From: Candidatus Zixiibacteriota bacterium
Lineage (GTDB): Bacteria > Zixibacteria > MSB-5A5 > GN15 > FEB-12
Length of the DNA stretch: 6,325 nt
Assembly: GCA_030591625.1 (NCBI GenBank)
Contig: JAUVAR010000163.1
Span: forward strand, 1-6,325
Reading direction: 5' to 3'
Positions 1-4,981 of this stretch are shown here, piece after piece. The notes beneath the pieces were generated by a model. The model was not told where the DNA came from, searched no databases, and worked only from the letters and a program-made list of their open reading frames with translations. Both the position numbers and the translations under genes were made by a program. The number at the start of each line of letters is the position of its first letter. Position 1 is the first letter of the stretch.

Positions 1-1149
1 ACCATTCATAAAACGCGCATCGAACGGGGCAGAGAACATGCCCGGTCTGTTTCCTTCTGCAGAGATACCATCACGAGCCCACCCCAGCGTAGTCGTGTTG
101 TCAGGTCTTCCACCAAGCCAGCCAATGAATCGACCGTCCAACGAGAATTTCTGTATGCGATGATTACCATTGTCCGCAATCAGGAAATATTCATTGTCGA
201 TAAGCCTGAGCGATACCGGCGCATTAAAACCACCAGGAGAATTAGTTGCTTTTGTTTCAGATTCGGTTTCCCAGCCATCAGTTTTGGTACCATCTGATTT
301 TCCACCAATCCAACCGACAAACTTTCCAGACGGAGCAAACTTTTGGACACGATGATTCCCGGTCTCAACGACATAAATATATCCGGAGTCATCAATTTGT
401 ACCATGTGCGGTTTGAAGAATCCTCCCATTTCACTAACACGAGCTGATTCACCATCCAATGCAAAGCTGTCTAAGATCGTGCCATCAGTTCTGCCCCCAA
501 TCCATCCAACGAACGACAGGTTTGGATCGAATTTGAAAACACGATGAGCATCAAAATCAACTATCCATAGATTGTTATCCGAGTCAAATTCGGCGTTAGG
601 GATTCCAATGAATGCAACTTCAGGAGATAAGGGCGGATCAAATAAGTTCCCTGCAAAAGTGCCATCAGGTTGATAGATATGTACTCGACCATTGGCATAG
701 TCAGATACAAAGATTCGACCATTCTGATCAAATGTTATCGAGTGGGGCATTTCAAACATCCCGCTTGCTCCGCCTCTAATCGGTGTGCCATCGACATGCC
801 AGCCAGAGATATTATTTTCATCACCTGATTTGGCTCCGAGCCAACCAGTCGGTTTTAGCGACGAGTTAAATCGAACAACCCGACCTTCTTTGAGATCTGC
901 AACATAGAGCTGTCCATCAGATGCAGGGGTAAGGCCATAAGGTCCAATAAAACCTGAGAGTACGATCAAAGGTTTACCATCATAATCATGCGTGTCAAGA
1001 TGCCATTGTGAATCGTTCATAATCCTATCTTCGGCTTTAGTCGAATAGAGGGGAGAGTCATTGTTGTCACAGTTGGAAATAAAAACCATCAGGCCTGTAA
1101 AGAAACTCAAAATTAATATTAGTCGGTCAATTTTTTTTATACTGATCAT
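1..1149 (-). CDS. NHL-repeat beta-propeller protein, putative lipoprotein (C-terminus cut by window edge)
   Basis: The minus strand is open from an ATG at 1149 to the window edge: 383 codons with no stop. Residues 8-26 are a hydrophobic export signal ending at Cys27, followed by DNND, which suggests a lipoprotein, although the residue before Cys is Asn rather than Gly/Ala/Ser. Six-bladed NHL-type repeats follow, with blades starting near residues 69, 133, 182, 245, 309 and 373 (the last cut off). The clearest NHL signatures are ETGNHRVQKF (262-271) and ADNGNHRIQKF (325-335). Blades are joined by long GW(I/L)GG linkers at 102, 215, 279 and 343. An in-frame ATG at 1158 is an alternative start, and an in-frame TAG just upstream limits extension; GGAA nine bases before ATG 1149 favours that start. 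NHL propellers are binding scaffolds or occasionally enzymes, and no catalytic role can be read here. It is divergent from the polysaccharide genes, so an envelope role is inference only. Confidence 0.88.
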   Translation of the reverse strand, partial: MISIKKIDRLILILSFFTGLMVFISNCDNNDSPLYSTKAEDRIMNDSQWHLDTHDYDGKPLIVLSGFIGPYGLTPASDGQLYVADLKEGRVVRFNSSLKPTGWLGAKSGDENNISGWHVDGTPIRGGASGMFEMPHSITFDQNGRIFVSDYANGRVHIYQPDGTFAGNLFDPPLSPEVAFIGIPNAEFDSDNNLWIVDFDAHRVFKFDPNLSFVGWIGGRTDGTILDSFALDGESARVSEMGGFFKPHMVQIDDSGYIYVVETGNHRVQKFAPSGKFVGWIGGKSDGTKTDGWETESETKATNSPGGFNAPVSLRLIDNEYFLIADNGNHRIQKFSLDGRFIGWLGGRPDNTTTLGWARDGISAEGNRPGMFSAPFDARFMNG

Positions 1150-1381
1150 TAATTGCATTTCCAAACTCTAACTTTTTAAAATCCCACAATTTGATTTGAG
1201 TTGCAACAAGAGAATTTTCAACTACTGGTTTCATTGTGTGGATTGCGAAGATTTGAAAAGTTTTCCCAGACAAAAAGGAACAATATTCCAAATGTTCACT
1301 TTGCCTATGAAAACGATGTTCGGGGGTGCTTGTAACCCGTTGTCCCGTAGTGTGATGCGAGGTCGTAGCGAGTGTCTGTTC

Positions 1382-1398
1382 TTGGCACAAAGTTTGTA
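1382..1398 (+). promoter_or_regulatory. Candidate sigma-54 (-24/-12) promoter upstream of wzz-like gene
   Basis: The sequence CTTGGCAC (1381-1388) matches the sigma-54 -24 element exactly. After the standard five-base spacer comes TTGTA at the -12 position, where the consensus is TTGCA/T, so the conserved GC is GT here. The predicted start would be near 1409, which leaves only about 11 bases before the ATG and cuts into the 5' edge of the ribosome binding site. That weakens the case. No convincing sigma-70 promoter was seen in the same gap. Sigma-54 control of exopolysaccharide genes is known in several lineages. Confidence 0.3.
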
Positions 1399-1405
1399 TT
1401 AGGTA

Positions 1406-1412
1406 AAGAGGA
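1406..1412 (+). promoter_or_regulatory. Ribosome binding site that fixes the wzz-like start
   Basis: AAGAGGA lies seven bases before the ATG at 1420. The longer reading from GTG at 1372 adds 16 residues that do not look like a Wzz N-terminus and has only a weak GAGG upstream, so the ATG at 1420 is preferred. Confidence 0.7.
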
Positions 1413-1419
1413 TAATTTT

Positions 1420-2535
1420 ATGAAAGAGAATATGAATAAAAGAATTACGCTCAAAAAGAGCATGTTGCAAGAGAGCGCATCAAAAGAAAATAGCTCAAAA
1501 GTAACTTTCGAAATCGACCCGCTTGAGATTGGACGCACGCTGCTACGACGACGAAAATGGTTTGTCTGGATAGTTAGTTCGACGGTAATAGCAACTATCG
1601 CAATAATGTTGATGACTTCAAATAGATATACTTCTCATGCAGTTATTTTACCATCAGGAAAATCAAGCGGTGGAATGTCTGCACTCAAAGCGATGGCCGG
1701 ACTTGTTGGTGGTATGGGAGCAGGGGACGAAACCTCTTCGAATCTATTTCCAGTAATCTTGCAGTCACATCTTGTTGCAGATTCACTTCTTGGCCATGTG
1801 TACAATTTTGAACTCTACAATCACGATACAACAATGACTCTGCGCGAGTATATCGGTAAAGATGATACGGACAAATTATATCATTCTTTATCGGGTATGA
1901 CCGAAATTAGTACAGACACAAGGACAGGTGAAATAACGGTTGCAGTAGAAACAAAATCACCAGAATTTTCACGTCTTTTAGTCTCTGAGTATATAGCACA
2001 ACTTGAGAATTATAATCTTCATTCGAGAAAATCAAAAGCAACAGAACGGGTCAGTTATTTACAGCGAGAACTGAAATCACGTTTAGATTCTCTAACTCAA
2101 TCCGAAAACAATCTTTCTGACTTTCAAAATGGTAATCGTAATTGGGCAATGACAACAAACCCATTTATTCTTAAACAGCTCGGACGATTTAAAAGAGAAG
2201 TCGAAATTAAAACTACGACATACGCTTATCTGTTACAGGAATATGAAATTGCTCGACTTGATGCTCAAAAAGATATCCCTATAGTCAGAATTCTTGATCG
2301 TGCTACGTTCCCCACACAAAAGACAGGTCCCAATAGAACTGTAGCAGTGTTAGTATCTGCCTTCATTTCATTCTTTGGTGTCTTGTTCTTAGTGATTGTT
2401 ATCGAGTTGATACAAACGGGGATAAGACTATCAGACAAGAATACAGTTGATGCATTACGAAATGAATTACTGGATGCGAATCCGTTTACACGGAGAAGTA
2501 ATACAACAACGAATGAGATTCTTGAGAGAACATGA
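1420..2535 (+). CDS. Wzz/PCP-family polysaccharide chain-length determinant protein
   Basis: This 371-residue inner-membrane protein has the standard polysaccharide co-polymerase layout. A cytoplasmic N-terminus with a basic RTLLRRRKW stretch (39-47) precedes TM1 (about 47-66). A periplasmic domain (67-307) includes a Gly/Ser/Met-rich loop (79-102) and a long helical coiled-coil region (about 203-285). A Pro-containing PTQKTGPNR segment (298-306) sits immediately before TM2 (about 308-329), as in Wzz/GumC proteins. About 40 cytoplasmic residues end the protein. No Walker motif or tyrosine-rich tail is present, so it is not a fused BY-kinase type. The family sets the length of O-antigen, capsule or exopolysaccharide chains together with a Wzy polymerase or exporter, neither of which is in the window. 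A glycosyltransferase gene follows after 63 bases on the same strand, so co-transcription is likely. Sampled GC is about 35%, well below the luxS-pfs side. Confidence 0.87.
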   Translation: MKENMNKRITLKKSMLQESASKENSSKVTFEIDPLEIGRTLLRRRKWFVWIVSSTVIATIAIMLMTSNRYTSHAVILPSGKSSGGMSALKAMAGLVGGMGAGDETSSNLFPVILQSHLVADSLLGHVYNFELYNHDTTMTLREYIGKDDTDKLYHSLSGMTEISTDTRTGEITVAVETKSPEFSRLLVSEYIAQLENYNLHSRKSKATERVSYLQRELKSRLDSLTQSENNLSDFQNGNRNWAMTTNPFILKQLGRFKREVEIKTTTYAYLLQEYEIARLDAQKDIPIVRILDRATFPTQKTGPNRTVAVLVSAFISFFGVLFLVIVIELIQTGIRLSDKNTVDALRNELLDANPFTRRSNTTTNEILERT

Positions 2536-2587
2536 TTTCCAAAATAGCATTATTGAATTAATCATTAAACGAACGTATGAGCACAAT

Positions 2588-2591
2588 GGGA
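2588..2591 (+). promoter_or_regulatory. Ribosome binding site of the glycosyltransferase gene
   Basis: GGGA lies seven bases upstream of the ATG at 2599. It sits inside a nine-codon upstream reading frame (2577-2606) whose stop overlaps the start region of the glycosyltransferase. Confidence 0.5.
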
Positions 2592-2598
2592 ATATCTG

Positions 2599-3600
2599 AT
2601 GAATAAAAACAAGACTAACGGGGAAACAGGACAGCAGAGAGTCACCGTGGAATCAGCTTTAACATCAGCTATAGTCGTTCCAACCTTGAATGCGGGAGAT
2701 CAATTCAGCAGATGGATAGAGGCGTATGAACGACAAACATATAAACCTGATAAAATCATAATAATTGATTCATCTTCTGATGATGATACAGTTGCAAAAG
2801 CGATCAAGGCAGGTTTTGACGTTCAGATAATCAAACGTAAAGATTTTTCACATGGTGGAACTCGTCAAGCTGTGGTCGATATGCTCACCGATTTTGATAT
2901 AATAATCTTTCTAACACAAGACGCTATCTTAGCCGATAGAAATGCTCTTTGTAACGTCTTATCAGAATTTAATGATTCAAAAGTTGGCTCTGTTTATGGT
3001 CGTCAGATTCCCCGACTAGATGCAGGTCCAATTGAAACTCACGCTCGTTTGTTTAATTATCCGGTAGGTTCACAGGTTCGTTCTATGAAAGATATACCAA
3101 AATATGGTATTAAAACCGCATTCTGTTCGAATTCATTTGGTGCTTACAGACATTCCGCCTTGATGCAAGTCGGCGGCTTTCCAACTGATGCAATCCTCAG
3201 CGAAGACACGTTCTTGGTATCGAAAATGGTGCTCAAAGGATGGAAGGTAGTCTATGCCGCGAATGCATCTGTCTATCATTCGCATCCGTTCAATCTAAGA
3301 CAGGAGTTCAGACGATATTTTGATATCGGCGTATTCCATTCCAGAGCTTCATGGATTCGCAGGGAATTCGGACAGGCCGATGGAGAGGGGTTGCGTTTTG
3401 TCAAATCTGAGTTGGCCTACCTGAGTAAGAAAAAGCCGACTGCAATTCCTATGGCCCTTTTCAGAACCGGCCTGAAATTCGCCGGATTCAAGCTTGGAGA
3501 GCTCGAAGGTAAAGTCCCGAATCGCATTAAGAAGATGCTCTCAAGTAACAGCAATTTTTGGGACAATGAAAGCAAATCTGGAAAGCCTGTCAAAGAATGA
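2599..3600 (+). CDS. GT2-family glycosyltransferase, rhamnosyltransferase-type
   Basis: This 333-residue cytoplasmic glycosyltransferase probably adds a sugar, most likely rhamnose from dTDP-rhamnose, to a lipid-linked polysaccharide intermediate. The GT-A fold begins with VVPTLNAG (26-33) and IIDSSSDD (55-62). FSHGGTR (83-89) and TQDA (106-109, the DXD-equivalent) follow, then FCSNSFGAYR (175-184), the acidic LSEDT (200-204) and HSH (227-229). The C-terminal part has RYFDIGVF (239-246) and FGQADGEGLRFVKSE (257-271), which I associate with RfbF/RfbN-like bacterial rhamnosyltransferases; that assignment is from recall, not a search. Length is normal for the family, and no membrane anchor is seen. 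It lies 63 bases behind the Wzz-like gene and is probably in the same operon. Substrate and acceptor cannot be read from sequence; another deoxyhexose is possible. GC rises from about 39% in the first half to about 46% in the last 300 bases. Confidence 0.87.
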   Translation: MNKNKTNGETGQQRVTVESALTSAIVVPTLNAGDQFSRWIEAYERQTYKPDKIIIIDSSSDDDTVAKAIKAGFDVQIIKRKDFSHGGTRQAVVDMLTDFDIIIFLTQDAILADRNALCNVLSEFNDSKVGSVYGRQIPRLDAGPIETHARLFNYPVGSQVRSMKDIPKYGIKTAFCSNSFGAYRHSALMQVGGFPTDAILSEDTFLVSKMVLKGWKVVYAANASVYHSHPFNLRQEFRRYFDIGVFHSRASWIRREFGQADGEGLRFVKSELAYLSKKKPTAIPMALFRTGLKFAGFKLGELEGKVPNRIKKMLSSNSNFWDNESKSGKPVKE

Positions 3601-3676
3601 GCTTTGTGGTCTTTTGAGAGGCTGACAATATTGGGCATAATTTAGCTTTGGTTAAAGATCAGATTTTAATTAAAAC

Positions 3677-3701
3677 TCTCAGTTTGTTAGAAAACGTGAG
3701 A
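3677..3701 (+). terminator. Possible weak terminator hairpin after the glycosyltransferase gene
   Basis: TCTCA-GTTT pairs with AAAC-TGAGA, giving a nine-pair stem with one bulged G and a short loop. It is preceded by an AT-rich TTTTAATTAAAA stretch and followed by ATTTGACTATTTC, not a clean U-run. It lies about 77 bases past the stop codon. It is the best terminator candidate in the gap but could be chance in AT-rich DNA. Confidence 0.25.
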
Positions 3702-3751
3702 ATTTGACTATTTCTTAACAATTTCACCTAATTTCTTTTGCTTAAAAAACT

Positions 3752-3786
3752 AAATATTCAAGAGCTTACCTAAAGACTGAATATTT
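3752..3786. repeat. Perfect 9-bp inverted repeat upstream of tRNA-Tyr
   Basis: AAATATTCA at 3752-3760 is the exact reverse complement of TGAATATTT at 3778-3786, separated by 17 bases. It ends just before the possible tRNA promoter, so it could be an operator-like site or the last structure of the upstream transcription unit. It is AT-rich, so chance is possible. Confidence 0.4.
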
Positions 3787-3789
3787 CCA

Positions 3790-3817
3790 TTGATTTTCTG
3801 ACATTCGCATATATATT
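3790..3817 (+). promoter_or_regulatory. Possible sigma-70-type promoter for tRNA-Tyr
   Basis: TTGATT (3790-3795) and TATATT (3812-3817) are separated by 16 bases. The implied start near 3824 would leave a leader of roughly 50 bases before the mature tRNA. The match is moderate and the surrounding DNA is AT-rich. Confidence 0.3.
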
Positions 3818-3872
3818 TGTGCTCTCTGACAATAATAGAAGTATCGACTGATTCTTCTAAGTCAAAAGTTGT

Positions 3873-3957
3873 GGTGGGGTTCCCGAGTGGTCAAAGGGAA
3901 CAGACTGTAAATCTGTCGGCGTAGCCTTCGAAGGTTCAAATCCTTCCCCCACCACCA
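3873..3957 (+). tRNA. tRNA-Tyr, anticodon GTA, with encoded CCA
   Basis: The full class II cloverleaf can be folded by eye. The acceptor stem GGTGGGG (3873-3879) pairs with CCCCACC (3947-3953), followed by discriminator A and encoded CCA (3955-3957). The D arm has CCC/GGG pairing around GAGTGGTCAAA. The anticodon stem ACAGA/TCTGT encloses loop CTGTAAA, with anticodon GTA at 3907-3909. A long variable arm folds as GGC-GTA-GCC. The T arm is GAAGG-TTCAAAT-CCTTC. The long variable arm with GTA anticodon is typical of bacterial tRNA-Tyr. It stands alone, with no second tRNA or tuf gene in the window. Confidence 0.97.
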
Positions 3958-3959
3958 TT

Positions 3960-3976
3960 ACACCCATCGGGTGTTT
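3960..3976 (+). terminator. Short hairpin just after tRNA-Tyr, possible terminator or processing signal
   Basis: ACACCC (3960-3965) pairs perfectly with GGGTGT (3969-3974) around a three-base loop, two bases past the tRNA CCA. Only a short T tract follows, so as an intrinsic terminator it is weak; its position makes it the natural candidate for the tRNA transcript end. Confidence 0.45.
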
Positions 3977-4036
3977 ACTCTCCTTCGGACCGCATCCAAA
4001 TTAGACGCTATGCTACTTATAGAATTGCTTACGATC

Positions 4037-4055
4037 AAATATCATGAAGATATTT
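4037..4055. repeat. 7-bp hairpin, AT-rich
   Basis: AAATATC (4037-4043) pairs with GATATTT (4049-4055) around a five-base loop. No gene is adjacent, and nothing else is known of its role. Confidence 0.35.
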
Positions 4056-4066
4056 CTTAGTACCTG

Positions 4067-4080
4067 TCTTCTCTTGTAGG
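4067..4080 (+). repeat. 14-bp direct repeat, first copy (second at 4154-4167)
   Basis: TCTTCTCTTGTAGG occurs here and again at 4154-4167, 87 bases downstream, where it runs directly into the left arm of the 39-base hairpin repeat. This copy is followed by unrelated sequence, so it may be a truncated leading edge of that repeat. Confidence 0.5.
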
Positions 4081-4166
4081 GCTGAACCATTATCCATTGT
4101 TCGGTTTAGCACTTCTGTCAGCCCTTTCAAACATCAAGTTCTTATCTTGTAGTTCTTCTCTTGTAG

Positions 4167-4205
4167 GCCAAGACCTACCAGCCGTTGGCTGTCTGCGTTC
4201 TTGGC
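4167..4205. repeat. Two-level hairpin repeat (family A), copy 1
   Basis: An inner hairpin CAGCC-GTT-GGCTG (4179-4191) lies inside an outer stem GCCAAGACC (4167-4175) against GTTCTTGGC (4197-4205), eight of nine pairs. It is the same 39-base length as copy 2 at 4447-4485. The two copies share the inner hairpin and the following TCTGC, and differ in the outer stem by changes on both arms that keep pairing. Confidence 0.7.
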
Positions 4206-4211
4206 ATTTCC

Positions 4212-4229
4212 CTCCCCGTAGAGCGGGAG
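4212..4229. repeat. 5-bp hairpin just after family A copy 1
   Basis: CTCCC (4212-4216) pairs with GGGAG (4225-4229) around an eight-base loop. It may be an extension of the neighbouring repeat or chance. Confidence 0.25.
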
Positions 4230-4317
4230 CCAGAGTATGGACCTGCCAATCGAGCATATATGATTTGCGTATGCAATAAAGATGGTGTACCAATAGCTCA
4301 AAAACAAACGAGTCCAT

Positions 4318-4354
4318 AATTAACGGAGATTGTCTCATGCGGTTAGAGTTAATT
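4318..4354. repeat. Nested inverted repeat
   Basis: AATTAAC (4318-4324) is the reverse complement of GTTAATT (4348-4354). Inside it, GAGA-TTG-TCTC (4326-4336) forms a second small hairpin. It overlaps the start of a 19-codon reading frame (4337-4396) that I do not regard as a supported gene. Confidence 0.35.
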
Positions 4355-4446
4355 GGCTTTGCTAGTGCAAAAAAAAGGTGCGTTGTAGTGATTTAATGGT
4401 CTTCTTGCAGAAGCAGATTTAGTATTCAGCATAGAGCAAAAAGTAG

Positions 4447-4485
4447 GTCAGGAGCTATCAGCCGTTGGCTGTCTGCGCTCCTGAC
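4447..4485. repeat. Two-level hairpin repeat (family A), copy 2
   Basis: The outer stem GTCAGGAGC (4447-4455) pairs perfectly over nine bases with GCTCCTGAC (4477-4485). The inner hairpin CAGCC-GTT-GGCTG (4459-4471) is identical to that in copy 1. Both copies are preceded by GTAG and followed by ATTT. It lies nine bases from a family B element (4494), so the two may travel together. Confidence 0.75.
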
Positions 4486-4493
4486 ATTTGTTC

Positions 4494-4520
4494 TGGATAC
4501 CCGCGTTCGCGAGTATGACT
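4494..4520. repeat. 27-bp palindromic repeat (family B), copy 1
   Basis: It begins TGGATACC and ends GAGTATGACT. Its imperfect stem runs ATAC...GTAT with inner CGCG/CGCG pairing. It has the same 27-base length as the copies at 4767 and 4880, and its form recalls dispersed ATTCCC-N8-GGGAAT elements such as Neisseria dRS3. Confidence 0.6.
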
Positions 4521-4552
4521 CTACGAAAAGTGTCGCTTGTTTGTGTGGTAAA

Positions 4553-4588
4553 GTGGCACATCCTGCCCACCATGAAGGGCAGGACCAC
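4553..4588. repeat. Strong GC-rich hairpin, single copy in the window
   Basis: TCCTGCCC (4561-4568) pairs perfectly with GGGCAGGA (4577-4584) around an eight-base loop. Flanking GTGG (4553-4556) and CCAC (4585-4588) add four pairs with a four-base CACA bulge. No T-run follows on either strand, so it is not a convincing terminator; it is probably another dispersed palindrome. Confidence 0.5.
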
Positions 4589-4703
4589 TAATTGGTTCTT
4601 TAACATAATTCTCCCGTGCTTTCATATAACAGAGTGCCCACAGGATTAACATTGGAGTGATGTTGTTTTCGTAAGTGTGGTGGAATGCTATAGGATATCG
4701 TTG

Positions 4704-4740
4704 TTAAGCATAAACCGACCCACTTAGGCGGATGGGGTAC
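4704..4740. repeat. 37-bp repeat (family C), copy 1
   Basis: It runs from TTAAGCATAAACCGA to AGGCGGATGGGGTAC. It matches 30 of 37 positions with the copy at 4831-4867, without gaps. It is followed after 26 bases by a family B element, as is copy 2 after 12 bases. Confidence 0.7.
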
Positions 4741-4766
4741 AGAAGAGAAACAACAATTAGAGAATC

Positions 4767-4793
4767 TGGATGCCCGATTTCTCGGGCATGACT
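4767..4793. repeat. 27-bp palindromic repeat (family B), copy 2
   Basis: This is the best-paired copy: ATGCCCGA (4769-4776) pairs with TCGGGCAT (4782-4789) around a five-base loop, followed by the conserved GACT and a TTTT. The T-run would make it terminator-like on the plus strand, but no gene reads into it from that side. Confidence 0.65.
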
Positions 4794-4830
4794 TTTCGAC
4801 GAGTTCGATAGAATATATAGGGCAGAGGCA

Positions 4831-4867
4831 TTAAGTATAAACCGATCAGACCAGGCGGATGGGGTAC
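4831..4867. repeat. 37-bp repeat (family C), copy 2
   Basis: It runs from TTAAGTATAAACCGA to AGGCGGATGGGGTAC. It differs from copy 1 at seven positions, mostly in the middle, and is followed by family B copy 3. Confidence 0.7.
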
Positions 4868-4879
4868 GGGTGATGAGAA

Positions 4880-4906
4880 TGGATTCCTACGTCCGCAAGA
4901 ATGACT
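4880..4906. repeat. 27-bp palindromic repeat (family B), copy 3
   Basis: It begins TGGATTCC and ends AAGAATGACT. The outer ATTC/GAAT pairing holds, with two mismatches further in. The third stem pair is T:A here, A:T in copy 1 and G:C in copy 2. Confidence 0.6.
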
Positions 4907-4910
4907 TTCT

Positions 4911-4925
4911 CCTAATATAGTTAGG
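4911..4925. repeat. 5-bp hairpin downstream of family B copy 3
   Basis: CCTAA (4911-4915) pairs with TTAGG (4921-4925) around a five-base loop. A second small hairpin, GTTGC-AAG-GCAAC, follows at 4933-4945. Neither has a T-run that would make it a terminator for pfs. Confidence 0.3.
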
Positions 4926-4946
4926 ATTATGGGTTGCAAGGCAACG

Positions 4947-4964
4947 CAGGATGGGGCAGATGAG
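4947..4964. repeat. Remnant of family C
   Basis: AGGATGGGGCAGATGAG here resembles the end and right flank of family C copy 1 (AGGCGGATGGGGTACAGAAGAG). The 5' part is not recognisable. It precedes a half copy of family B, keeping the C-then-B order. Confidence 0.4.
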
Positions 4965-4981
4965 TGTCCGCTTAGGAGGAA

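Noticed and set aside
170..464. Short open frames on both strands at 170-355 (+) and 180-464 (-)
   Set aside because: They lie inside the NHL gene in other frames; the NHL frame is continuous and rich in family motifs.
1277..1289. GGAA-CAATA-TTCC inverted repeat as an operator
   Set aside because: Only four outer pairs; too short to separate from chance.
1374..1388. TGTCTG-TTCTTGGCA similarity to the right half of family A copy 1
   Set aside because: A two-base gap is needed and no matching left arm is present, so a repeat remnant is not supported; the sigma-54-like reading is listed instead.
1372..1419. GTG at 1372 as the start of the Wzz-like protein
   Set aside because: The ATG at 1420 has a much better ribosome binding site, and the extra 16 residues are not Wzz-like.
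1127..1538. Short frames at 1127-1390 (-), 1196-1402 (+) and 1305-1538 (-)
   Set aside because: They cross the divergent control region and the starts of real genes, have no recognisable motif and no good ribosome binding site.
3417..3638. Minus-strand frame over the end of the glycosyltransferase
   Set aside because: It is a shadow of a gene with clear family motifs.
4090..4338. Frames at 4090-4338 (-) and 4097-4279 (+) as genes
   Set aside because: Both run through family A repeat copy 1 and have low-complexity, motif-free translations.
3930..4600. tRNA-Tyr 3' end as an integration (att) site
   Set aside because: No second copy of the tRNA 3' sequence was found downstream in the window and no integrase is present; CCCACCAT at 4565-4572 is too short.
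4757..4939. Minus-strand 60-codon frame
   Set aside because: It consists almost wholly of repeat families B and C read as protein.
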